NCBI GenBank assembly: GCA_035509415.1
Contig: DATJLQ010000001.1
Span: 1-64,000 of the forward strand
Length of the DNA stretch: 64,000 nt
From: DATJLQ01 sp035509415
GTDB lineage: Bacteria; Pseudomonadota; Alphaproteobacteria; JACZXZ01
Reading direction: 5' to 3'
Positions within the stretch are counted from its first letter, which is position 1. Each line of letters opens with the position of its first letter. Made by a program: the position numbers and the translations under genes. Positions 34,001-41,619 of the stretch are shown piece after piece. Below the pieces are notes generated by a model. The model did not search any database and had not been told where the DNA came from. It worked only from the letters and a program-made list of their open reading frames with translations.

Positions 34001-35407
34001 CTAAAGAGCGTCGGTGCCGAAGAACTCGCCGAACAGCTCCTGCTCCGTCGGCCGGTCCTCGGCGATCGGTCGGCTGACCCAGGTGACGTTCATGTAGTGG
34101 CGCAGGTTGATGTTCTCGTTGGTGATGTTGCCGCCCCAGATGCCGCAGCCGAGGCTCGAGGTCATCGGCATGCCGTTGTTGAAGGCGCCCGCGTTCGCCT
34201 TCGACTGGGGTTGGCGCACCATGATGCGGCTGACCGGGGCCACGCGCGCGAGCCGGTCGACATGGTCGTCGTCGAACGAGTAGATGCCGCACGAGTGGCC
34301 CTTGCCGCCGACCTCGTAGATATCGTGCACCATCTGGAGCGCTTCGTCGAAGGTCCGGTACTTGAAGACCGCGAGCACGACGCACAGCTTCTCGCTCGAG
34401 AACCGGTGCTGCTTGCCGATCGCGTCCTGGCGTACGAACAGGAACACGCGGTCGGCCGGAATCGCGAAGCCGGCGCGCTCGGCGATGCGTTGCGCGGAGA
34501 TCGCGATGGTGTCGGGCCGGCGATGGCCCTCCTCGTCCCACAGCGCCTTCTCGAGCAGCGCCTTTTCGCGCTCGTCGCAGAGGTAGCCGCCCTCCTTCTG
34601 GAGCTGCGCGATCATCGCGTCGTAGAGCTTGGCGTCGACCAGCATGTTGCCGTCCGCCGAGCAGCCCGAGCCGAAATCGGAGGTCTTGCTGATGCGCGTG
34701 TTGCGCGCCGCATCCGCCACGTCCGCGGTCTCGTCGACCAGGACGGTCGAGTTCCCGGCCCCGACCCCGAAGGCGGGCCGGCCCGAGCTGTAGGCGGCCT
34801 CGACCATGGGCCGTCCGCCGGTCGCCATGGTAAGGTCGCAGGTCGACATCAGCTCGGCCGTGAGCGGGATGCTGGGCTTCCACACGCATTGGAACAGGTC
34901 CTCGGGGGCGCCCAGGCTCTTGAGCGTCTTGCGCATCACCTCGACCATCTCGTAGGTCGTCTGCCGGCTGCGCGGGTGCGGCGAGAAGATCACCGCGTCC
35001 TTGCATTTGAGCGCGTAGATCGCGGTCACCGGCGGCGTGAGCTCGGGATTGGTGGTCGGCACCAGCGAGACGATCACGCCCGCGGGCTTCGCGTACTTGA
35101 CCAGCCCTTTGGCTTCGTCGACCTCGATCACGCCCATGCTTTTCTGGCGCAACGCGTCGCGCAGCACGCCCTGGATCTTGAAGCGCTTGGCGCCGCGGCC
35201 GGCGCGGTCGCCGATGCCGCTCTCGTCGACGCCCATCTGGGCGATGCGCAGGAAGGTCTTCTCGTTGCCGGTCGCCCAGCCGATCGCCCGGCACAGCCGG
35301 TCGATCCGGGCCTGATCGTAATCCGCGACCGCGGCCATTGCCGCGCGCGCCTTGGCGAGAAGCTCGTGCGCGAGCACCCGCTCCTCGGGCGTGATGTCCC
35401 TGGCCAT
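34001..35407 (-). CDS. Acylating (CoA-dependent) aldehyde dehydrogenase, sulfoacetaldehyde/acetaldehyde dehydrogenase-like
   Basis: The 468 residues resemble the acylating aldehyde dehydrogenases of the AdhE/SauS type: VDESGIGDRAGRGAKRF (about 60-76), PAGVIVSLVPTTNPELTP, the nucleophile cysteine in SDFGSGCSADGN (about 242-253) and FKYRTFDEALQMV. Such enzymes convert an aldehyde, NAD(P) and CoA to acyl-CoA. Which aldehyde is open; SauS-type members use sulfoacetaldehyde. It is placed between the cupin gene and the ThDP gene, all on the minus strand with 41-48 bp gaps. Confidence 0.82.
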   Translation of the reverse strand: MARDITPEERVLAHELLAKARAAMAAVADYDQARIDRLCRAIGWATGNEKTFLRIAQMGVDESGIGDRAGRGAKRFKIQGVLRDALRQKSMGVIEVDEAKGLVKYAKPAGVIVSLVPTTNPELTPPVTAIYALKCKDAVIFSPHPRSRQTTYEMVEVMRKTLKSLGAPEDLFQCVWKPSIPLTAELMSTCDLTMATGGRPMVEAAYSSGRPAFGVGAGNSTVLVDETADVADAARNTRISKTSDFGSGCSADGNMLVDAKLYDAMIAQLQKEGGYLCDEREKALLEKALWDEEGHRRPDTIAISAQRIAERAGFAIPADRVFLFVRQDAIGKQHRFSSEKLCVVLAVFKYRTFDEALQMVHDIYEVGGKGHSCGIYSFDDDHVDRLARVAPVSRIMVRQPQSKANAGAFNNGMPMTSSLGCGIWGGNITNENINLRHYMNVTWVSRPIAEDRPTEQELFGEFFGTDAL

Positions 35408-35455
35408 GATCGACGCGTCCTCCGCTCGATGCCGCCGACGCGGCGGCGGCGCGCG

Positions 35456-35839
35456 CTAGCGGGTCGGCAGGAATCCGGGCGGCGCGTAGCACCACAGCAG
35501 CCACAACGGCTCGTTGCCGTCGTTGTAGTGGACGTGCGCGTTGCCGGCGGGGATGAAGATCCAGTCGTTCTGCTTGAAGCGCATCTCGGTGCCGGCGGTG
35601 CGGTCGTAGGCGATGCCGCCGCCGCGGATCGCGACGTTGATTTCCTCGGAGCCCGGGTGATTGTGCTCGGCGCAGCGCTCGCCGGGCTCGAACACGGTCA
35701 GGCCGGCAACCATCTGCGAAGCGCCCACGCGGTCCTTGTCGATGAGCCTGAAGACCTTGCGCCGCAACCCCTCCTCGCCGAGGCCGAGCCAGATTTCCTT
35801 GGCGTCCTTGAAGGGGTCGAGGATTTGAATCTTGTTCAT
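35456..35839 (-). CDS. Single-domain cupin protein
   Basis: The 127 residues carry both cupin motifs: GERCAEHNHPGSEEINVAIRG (about 52-72; His, His and Glu ligands) and NDWIFIPAGNAHVHYN (about 90-105; Pro-Gly turn and His). It is therefore a metal-binding beta-barrel, either a small isomerase/dioxygenase or a sensor protein. First gene of a three-gene minus-strand unit; the TetR-type operator lies 133 bp upstream. Specific function unknown. Confidence 0.82.
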   Translation of the reverse strand: MNKIQILDPFKDAKEIWLGLGEEGLRRKVFRLIDKDRVGASQMVAGLTVFEPGERCAEHNHPGSEEINVAIRGGGIAYDRTAGTEMRFKQNDWIFIPAGNAHVHYNDGNEPLWLLWCYAPPGFLPTR

Positions 35840-35936
35840 CGAGGTTCCTCCCTGACGCGCGCGGCGCCTCTTCTCGGGTTCCGATCGCCGCGCGGCCGCA
35901 TTACCGCCGATCGGCCCGCGCGCCGCAATCGATGGA

Positions 35937-35966
35937 GCGTAAACATCCTATGTTTCGCGTTTACGC
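35937..35966. promoter_or_regulatory. 8-bp inverted repeat upstream of the cupin operon
   Basis: GCGTAAAC-N14-GTTTACGC is a perfect inverted repeat between the cupin start and the TetR-type operator. It could bind a second regulator or form part of the promoter region; no protein is assigned. Confidence 0.35.
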
Positions 35967-35971
35967 CAAAA

Positions 35972-35989
35972 ATGTACCATTTTGTACAT
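35972..35989. promoter_or_regulatory. TetR-type operator upstream of the cupin-dehydrogenase-ThDP operon
   Basis: ATGTACCATTTTGTACAT contains TGTACC-N4-TGTACA, the same 6-4-6 arrangement as TGAACC-N4-GGTACA at 39889-39904. It sits in the only promoter region of the cupin operon. About 30 bp farther, 36021-36029 reads ATCATATAT, similar to motifs at 31341 and 44034. The remaining intergenic bases to 36119 include a 6-4-6 AT-rich palindrome (36024-36039) and nothing else recognised. Confidence 0.6.
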
Positions 35990-36119
35990 CTCGGCGCCGA
36001 ACCGTGTCAATGGCAGGAACATCATATATTTTTCGAAATATGGAAAAGCATTCGGAATCCGTCGCGTACGCGACGCGGCGCGTCGGCGCCCGGGCCAAGC
36101 CGGCCCGGAGTCGCAACCG

Positions 36120-37310
36120 CTAGCGGCCCGCGCCGAGCACGCCGATCCGCACCAGCTCGTCGATCTCGCTGCGCTCGAGACCGAGCTCCTCGGCAACCGC
36201 CTTGCTGTGCTCACCCGCGCGCGGCACGTCGAGACGCCGGCCCAAGCGCGCGCCGCCGAGCTCGAGCGGCAACGCCGGAAGCCGCGTGGATCCGCCGTCG
36301 GGCAGGCTCACCTCGATCATGGCCCCTTGCGTGTCGAGCTGCGGGTCGTCGAACAATTCGTCCGGCCGCGCGATGGGCGCGAACGGCAGCCCGACGCGCT
36401 CGCATTTCCGCGCGATCTCGGCGCGGCTCATGGTCTTGAACAGCGTGCGCAAGTGCGGGATCAGCCGCTCGCGCGCGGCGACGCGTCGATTGTTCGTGGC
36501 GAGCGCCGCGTCGGCCGCGAGGTCGGCCGCGTCGAACTCGCCGCAGAAGGCGCGCCACTGGGTGTCGGTGACGACGCCGACGAAAATCTGCAGCGCGTCC
36601 GCGGTATCGAACACGTCGTAGACGCCCCAGGCGGAGATGCGCGCGGGCATCGGCTGGGCCGGCTGGCCGGTCACGGCATATTGCGCCATCGAGGTCGAGA
36701 CCAGGAACGCGACGTTCTCGAACAACGCGCTCCTGACGCATTGGCCGCGCCCGGTCCGGTCGCGCTCGCGCAACGCCGCGAGCACGCCGATCGCGGCGAA
36801 CAGGCCGCCCATCATGTCGTTGACCGGCGCACCGGCGCGTAGCGGCCGGCCCGGCGGCCCGGTCATGTAGGCGAGGCCGCCCATCATCTGCACCACCTCG
36901 TCGAGGGCGGCGCGATGCTCGTAGGGGCCGGAGAGGAATCCCTTGAGCGAGCAATAGACGAGGCGCGGGTTGAGCGGCTCGAGGGTCTCATAGCCCAGGC
37001 CCATCGCGTCCATCGCCCCGGGCCGGAAATTCTCGATCAGCACGTCGGCGCGCGCGATCAGCCGGCGCGCGAGATCGAGCCCGCGCGGCGCTTTCATGTC
37101 GAGCGCCAAGCTGCGCTTGTTGCGGTTGAAGCTGATGAAGAATCCGGCACCCGAGCCCGGGAGATTCCGCGTGTTGTCGCCGCCCTTGGCGGGCTCGACC
37201 TTGACCACGTCGGCACCCAGGTCCGCGAGGACCAGGCCGCAGCTCGGGCCCATCACCATATGGGAGAATTCCACCACGCGCACGCCGTCGAGGGGAAGGC
37301 GCGTCGTCAT
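36120..37310 (-). CDS. Class III CoA-transferase (CaiB/BaiF family)
   Basis: The 396 residues follow formyl-CoA transferase-type enzymes: GVRVVEFSHMVMGPSCGLVLADLGADVVKVE at the N-terminus, FFISFNRNKRSLALD (about 57-71), and the catalytic Asp in RAGAPVNDMMGG (about 160-171). These enzymes move CoA between carboxylic acids. It lies 43 bp after the HMG-CoA-lyase-like gene, so the pair probably activates an acid and then cleaves the acyl-CoA, as in itaconate/citramalate- or hydroxymethylglutarate-type degradation. Confidence 0.88.
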   Translation of the reverse strand: MTTRLPLDGVRVVEFSHMVMGPSCGLVLADLGADVVKVEPAKGGDNTRNLPGSGAGFFISFNRNKRSLALDMKAPRGLDLARRLIARADVLIENFRPGAMDAMGLGYETLEPLNPRLVYCSLKGFLSGPYEHRAALDEVVQMMGGLAYMTGPPGRPLRAGAPVNDMMGGLFAAIGVLAALRERDRTGRGQCVRSALFENVAFLVSTSMAQYAVTGQPAQPMPARISAWGVYDVFDTADALQIFVGVVTDTQWRAFCGEFDAADLAADAALATNNRRVAARERLIPHLRTLFKTMSRAEIARKCERVGLPFAPIARPDELFDDPQLDTQGAMIEVSLPDGGSTRLPALPLELGGARLGRRLDVPRAGEHSKAVAEELGLERSEIDELVRIGVLGAGR

Positions 37311-37353
37311 GCGGGTCGCTTCGTCATGCCGGGCGCGTTCCCATGCCGGCGCG

Positions 37354-38301
37354 TTACGCCGGGTGCGGAGTCGTATGGGCGAATCCCTTCGGCAGGCCCG
37401 CGTCGGAGACGAAGCCGTAGATCGGCTCGTCCGGCAGCGACGCGGCGAGCAGCCTGCGCGCGGCGAACAGCGCGTCGAAGTCGATGCCGGTCCTGAGCCC
37501 CATGGATTCGAGGAGGAAGACGAGATCCTCGGTGACGATGTTGCCGCTCGCCCCCGGCGCATAGGGGCAGCCGCCGATCCCGCCTTGGGACGAATCGAAG
37601 GTCCGCACGCCGACCTCGAGCGCCGCCACGACGTTGGCGAGCCCTTGGCCGCGCGTGTTGTGGAGATGGGCACCCCCGGTCCGCTCGCCGATCGCGGCGC
37701 GCACCGCGGTGAACAGGCGCCGCACCTGGACCGGGTTGGCATAGCCCACCGTGTCCGCGAGATTGACCGAATCGACGCCCGCCTCGGCCATGGCGAGTGC
37801 GAGGCGCACGGTGTCGCTTTCCGGCACCACGCCCTGGATGGTGCAGCCGAACGCGGTCGAGAGCCCGGTTTCGACCTTGACGCTCGGGTAGCGCTCGTTG
37901 CGCAAGGCGACGATCGCCTTCACCTCGGCCAGCATCTGCTCGTGGGTCATGCGCACGTTGCGCATGAGATGCGCGGCACTCACCGAGACCGGGATCGTGA
38001 TCATGTGCGCGCCGGCCTCGAGCGCGAGGCGCGCATATTTGAGGTTCGGCACCAGGACCGCGACGCGCAGGCGCGGGATGGTCAGCGCATGGGCCACGAC
38101 CGCGCCGATATCGGCCATCTGCGGCAAGATCTTGGGCGAGACGAACGAGCCGACTTCGATTTCGCGGAGGCCGGCCGCCGCGAGCGCCGAGATCCAGCGA
38201 TTCTTGTCCTCGGTCCGCATGGCGTGCTTGGCGCTTTGCAGGCCGTCGCGCGGGCCGACCTCGCTCACCAGGACGTCGATGTCGCTGTCGCTGCCGGTCA
38301 T
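37354..38301 (-). CDS. Hydroxymethylglutaryl-CoA lyase-family enzyme
   Basis: The 315-residue TIM-barrel lyase has SEVGPRDGLQSAK (about 13-25, catalytic Arg-Asp), VNLADTVGYANP and the signature GIGGCPYAPGASGN with catalytic Cys. HMG-CoA lyases yield acetyl-CoA and acetoacetate; close relatives cleave citramalyl-CoA or other 3-hydroxy-3-methyl acyl-CoAs. The ATG chosen lies at the family start; the longer in-frame form has an Arg-rich leader. Context with the CoA-transferase favours a dicarboxylic acid degradation role; leucine degradation is the alternative. Confidence 0.87.
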   Translation of the reverse strand: MTGSDSDIDVLVSEVGPRDGLQSAKHAMRTEDKNRWISALAAAGLREIEVGSFVSPKILPQMADIGAVVAHALTIPRLRVAVLVPNLKYARLALEAGAHMITIPVSVSAAHLMRNVRMTHEQMLAEVKAIVALRNERYPSVKVETGLSTAFGCTIQGVVPESDTVRLALAMAEAGVDSVNLADTVGYANPVQVRRLFTAVRAAIGERTGGAHLHNTRGQGLANVVAALEVGVRTFDSSQGGIGGCPYAPGASGNIVTEDLVFLLESMGLRTGIDFDALFAARRLLAASLPDEPIYGFVSDAGLPKGFAHTTPHPA

Positions 38302-38451
38302 GGCCGATCTCCTCGCGCTCGCGCCGGCCGCGCGCGGCCGACGCCGCCTTGCCATGTCGCGCCGAAATCGCGCGCGGCGCCGCGTGCGGAGCCGTGATTG
38401 ATAATCTCGGGTCGGTTGACTGTCAACTCGCGGCCAAGTGCGCGCGGCTCC

Positions 38452-38907
38452 TCAGGCCGATGGCGCGCGCGCGGCGATGAGGCGCGCGATCGCGTCGACG
38501 GCGAGGACGTAGCCCTGCGGCCCGAAGCCCGCGAGCACGGCGGTCGCCGCCTGCGACACCAGCGAATGACGACGGAACGCGTCGCGCCGGTGGATGTTGG
38601 TGACGTGGATCTCGACGATCGGCCCGCCGAACGCGAGCAGCGCGTCGAGCACCGCGACCGAGGTCGTCGTCCAGCCCGCCGGGTTGATGACGATGCCGGC
38701 CGCGCGCTTCGACGCCTCCTGGATCCAGTCGACCAGCTTGCCCTCGCTGTTGGTCTGGCGGAACACGGCCGTGAGGCCGTGCTCCGCCGCGCGCCGCGCG
38801 CACTGCGCCGCCACCTCGGGCAGCGTGGTCGAGCCGTAGAGATGGGGCTCGCGCGTCCCGAGCAGGTTGAGGTTCGATCCGTTCAGGATATAGAGGCGCT
38901 TCGGCAT
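38452..38907 (-). CDS. aroQ: Type II 3-dehydroquinate dehydratase
   Basis: The 151-residue dodecameric-type enzyme interconverts 3-dehydroquinate and 3-dehydroshikimate. All key residues are in place: N12, R19, Y24 in NLNLLGTREPHLYG, N75 in INPAGW, H101 in HVTNIHRRDAFRRHS and R112 or neighbours. Type II enzymes serve both biosynthesis and quinate catabolism (QuiB). The location beside shikimate/quinate dehydrogenases, transporters and a QuiC-like protein favours the catabolic role. A 150-bp gap separates it from the lyase gene on the same strand. Confidence 0.92.
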   Translation of the reverse strand: MPKRLYILNGSNLNLLGTREPHLYGSTTLPEVAAQCARRAAEHGLTAVFRQTNSEGKLVDWIQEASKRAAGIVINPAGWTTTSVAVLDALLAFGGPIVEIHVTNIHRRDAFRRHSLVSQAATAVLAGFGPQGYVLAVDAIARLIAARAPSA

Positions 38908-39172
38908 GTTCGCTCTCCCTCGGATTCGGGCGCCCGGCGCCGGCACGCTCGGCGCTCGCGGCCGCCGGCCATCCCTAGGCCCGACGGCCCCGCTTGTCAA
39001 TTCGAGGCGGCCGGTTCGCCGGTGCCGCGACCGCTCGAAGCTTGGCGTGCCATGATTTGCATTTCGCGCCCGCACAGAGCATCCTGTGCCTCGGTCCATG
39101 GCGCTTCCCGCCTGCGTCGCGCGCGCCTCGGCGCCCCGCGACCGCCCGGGCCGCCCGCCGGAGATTTCCCCC

Positions 39173-39829
39173 ATGAGCCGCACGCACGCCGAGAAACACA
39201 AGCCGCGCCGGCGGCGCGTCAACGATCCCGAGGGGACCAAGCGCAACATCATCGAGGTCGCGACGCGCGAGTTCGCCGACAAGGGCTATGGCGGCGCCCG
39301 CGTCGACCAGATCGCGGCGCGCACCCGGACCAGCAAGCGCATGATCTATTACTATTTCGGCGGCAAGGAGGGCCTCTACATCGCCGTGCTCGAGGAGGCC
39401 TACCGCAGCATCCGCAGCATCGAATCGACCCTCGATCTCGGCCGGCGCGGACCCGAGGAGGCGCTCCGCAAGCTGGTCGCCTTCACCTTCGACTACCAGA
39501 ATGCGCACCCCAAGTTCGTGCGCCTGGTGATGAACGAGAACATCCTCAACGGCGCCCACGTCGCGCGCTCGACCGCGATCCAGCGCCTCAACACCGTCGT
39601 CATCGACACGTTGCGCGAGCTGCTCGCCCGGGGCCGGGCCGAGGGCGTGTTCCGGCGCGACATCGACCCGGTCGAGCTTCATATGTCGATCAGCGCGCTG
39701 TGCATCTTCAACGTCGCGAACCGCGCCACCTTCTCGACCATCTTCAAGCGCGACATGACGTCCGCCGCGGCCCTGGCCGCGCGCCGCACCCAGGTCGTCG
39801 ACCTGATCATCCGGTACGTGATGCGCTGA
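39173..39829 (+). CDS. TetR-family transcriptional regulator
   Basis: The 218 residues have a basic N-terminus, a TetR HTH (about 22-68: IIEVATREFADKGYGGARVDQIAARTRTSKRMIYYYFGGKEGLY) and a helical ligand domain (about 70-215) of the type seen in AcrR/RutR-like regulators. It is followed 55 bp later by a TetR-type palindrome before the TRAP operon, and a second matching palindrome lies upstream of the cupin operon. It is the natural candidate to bind both; the ligand is unknown. Confidence 0.9.
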   Translation: MSRTHAEKHKPRRRRVNDPEGTKRNIIEVATREFADKGYGGARVDQIAARTRTSKRMIYYYFGGKEGLYIAVLEEAYRSIRSIESTLDLGRRGPEEALRKLVAFTFDYQNAHPKFVRLVMNENILNGAHVARSTAIQRLNTVVIDTLRELLARGRAEGVFRRDIDPVELHMSISALCIFNVANRATFSTIFKRDMTSAAALAARRTQVVDLIIRYVMR

Positions 39830-39883
39830 GCGGCGCGGACCGCGGTCTCCCTCCGGGGCGGCGCCGCTGTTTTGGCTCGTTGA

Positions 39884-39909
39884 CAAAATGAACCAACTGG
39901 TACATTTTG
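39884..39909. promoter_or_regulatory. TetR-type operator upstream of the TRAP operon
   Basis: A 26-bp near-perfect palindrome with core TGAACC-AACT-GGTACA and outer arms CAAAA / TTTTG has one mismatched pair in the arms. It lies between the TetR gene and the dctP start, 82 bp before the latter. Confidence 0.7.
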
Positions 39910-39991
39910 GCGCCCGATAAAGAGCCGCAAGAGCCCCTGCCGACGGGCGCGCCGCGCGACCCGGGCAGAATCGATCATGGGAGGATGAAAA

Positions 39992-40978
39992 ATGAAGTCG
40001 ATCAAACGTCGCACCGTTTTGGCCGCCGGCGCCTCGATCGTCGCGCTCGGCATGGCGGGCGTGCCGCGCGCGCGCGCCAAGACCAAGCTTCGCTTCTCCG
40101 GCGCGTTCACCGAGCAGGACCCTCGGGCCGACGCCTACAAGGCGCTCGCGCAGGCGGTCAAGGACGAGTTCGAGATCGAGCTTTACTTCAACAACACGCT
40201 CTTCAAGCAGGGCACCGAGCTCGTCGCCATGGAGCGCGGCAATCTCGAGATGTGCAACCTCGCCCCGCAGGACATCGCGAAGCAGGTGCCGGCCTGGACG
40301 CTCATGACCTCGGCCTATCTCTTCCGCGGCATCGACCACCTCGAGAAGACGTACAAGAGCGCTCCCGGCAAGGAGATGATCAAGCTCGCCAAGGACAAGC
40401 TCGGCGTCCAGGTCATCACGCCGGTCTATTTCGGCACGCGCCAGGTGAACCTGAAGCCCGACCGCAAGATCGAGACGCCGAAGGACATGGCGGGGATCAA
40501 GCTGCGCATGCCGCCGGGCGAGGTGTGGCAATTCCTCGGCGAGGCGATCGGCGCCAACCCGACGCCGGTTGCGTTCTCCGAGGTCTACACCGCGCTCCAG
40601 ACCGGCGCCATCGACGGCCAGGACAATCCGCTGGTGCTGAGCAAGCTGATGAAGTTCTACGAGGTCACCACCCAGTTCGTGCTCACCAGCCACCTGGTCG
40701 GCCACGACGTGATGGCGATGGATTCCAAGGTCTGGAACGCCATGACGCCGGCGCAGCAGGCGCGCTTCCAGTCGGCGGCGGAGAAGTCGATCAAGATCTC
40801 CACCTCGGCGTTCAACGGCCAGGAGCAGGACGCGGCGGCCTTCTTCAAGGCGCAAGGCCTGAAGCTCTACAAGCCCGACGTGGCCGCGTTCCGCACCTAC
40901 GCCCAGAAGAAGTACCTCGACAAGTACGGCGCGGATTGGCCCAAGGGCATGCTCGAGCGCATCAACGCGATCGCCTGA
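39992..40978 (+). CDS. dctP: TRAP transporter substrate-binding protein (DctP family)
   Basis: The 328-residue periplasmic binding protein starts with a signal that carries twin arginines (MKSIKRRTVLAAGASIVALG), possibly Tat-exported, with cleavage near RARAK. The DctP pattern is clear: FGTRQVNLKPDRKIETPKDMAGIKLRMPP with the carboxylate-binding Arg, FSEVYTALQTGAIDGQDNPL, and SHLVGHDVM. It captures an organic acid for the DctQM permease. A following shikimate/quinate dehydrogenase suggests quinate, shikimate or a relative as ligand. GGAGG ribosome site present. Confidence 0.9.
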   Translation: MKSIKRRTVLAAGASIVALGMAGVPRARAKTKLRFSGAFTEQDPRADAYKALAQAVKDEFEIELYFNNTLFKQGTELVAMERGNLEMCNLAPQDIAKQVPAWTLMTSAYLFRGIDHLEKTYKSAPGKEMIKLAKDKLGVQVITPVYFGTRQVNLKPDRKIETPKDMAGIKLRMPPGEVWQFLGEAIGANPTPVAFSEVYTALQTGAIDGQDNPLVLSKLMKFYEVTTQFVLTSHLVGHDVMAMDSKVWNAMTPAQQARFQSAAEKSIKISTSAFNGQEQDAAAFFKAQGLKLYKPDVAAFRTYAQKKYLDKYGADWPKGMLERINAIA

Positions 40979-41010
40979 GCCGCACCCGCCGATTGCGGCA
41001 CGCAAGCGAA

Positions 41011-41042
41011 TCCAGGCGGCCGTCCGCGGACGGTCGCCTGGA
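41011..41042 (+). other. Intercistronic stem-loop between dctP and dctQ
   Basis: TCCAGGCG and CGCCTGGA flank CCGTCCGCGGACGG, giving a 32-base almost perfect palindrome with one mismatch and no T-tract. Such structures after binding-protein genes commonly stabilise the upstream mRNA or attenuate the downstream permease genes, so that binding protein exceeds permease. Confidence 0.6.
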
Positions 41043-41098
41043 CGCACGAACGGGATAGCGGCGCGCCGCCTTCGGCGCGCTGCGAGGGGATCCTGCCG

Positions 41099-41617
41099 AT
41101 GAGAGGGGAATCCGCCTTGACGCACTGGGGCCGGTGGCTGCGGCGGCGCGCGGAGAACGTCGCGGTGGCCCTCCTCGCGACCATGTTCGTCGCCTTCATC
41201 GTCCAGATCGTCTTCCGCTACGTGTTCGATTACCCGGTCGGCTGGACCGTCGAGGTCAGCACCGTCACGTGGCTCTGGACCGTGCTGTGGGGGGCCGCGT
41301 TCGTGCTCTCCGAGCGCGACGAGATCCGCTTCGACATCGTCTACGGCAGCGTGCCCGAGCGCTGGCGGCGCCGCTTCACGATCGTCACCGGGATCGCGCT
41401 CGTGGCACTCTACGGCGCGTCGCTGCCGGCCGCCTACCGCTACGTCGCCTTCATGAAGATCGAGACCTCGACCTATCTCCACATTCCGATCGATTACCTC
41501 TACTCGATCTACATCATCTTCGCCGTCGCCTGCATTTGCCGCTACGGCTGGCTGGTCTGGCGCGCGCTCCATAGGGCGAAGTCGCCGGTCACCGACCCCG
41601 CCAGGCTGGCGGACTGA
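41099..41617 (+). CDS. dctQ: TRAP transporter small permease (DctQ family)
   Basis: The 172-residue membrane protein has four hydrophobic helices (about 20-40, 53-72, 92-115 and 135-155) and the DctQ features FVAFIVQIVFRYVFDYPVGWTVE and LSERDEIRFDIVY. It pairs with DctM, whose gene starts 2 bp after its stop. Confidence 0.9.
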   Translation: MRGESALTHWGRWLRRRAENVAVALLATMFVAFIVQIVFRYVFDYPVGWTVEVSTVTWLWTVLWGAAFVLSERDEIRFDIVYGSVPERWRRRFTIVTGIALVALYGASLPAAYRYVAFMKIETSTYLHIPIDYLYSIYIIFAVACICRYGWLVWRALHRAKSPVTDPARLAD

Positions 41618-41619
41618 CC

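Noticed and set aside
38975..41572. Very long minus-strand open frame (865 codons) opposite the TetR and dctP genes
   Set aside because: It spans clear genes on the plus strand, its translation is low-complexity Arg/Asp/Glu/His, and no start or domain is convincing.
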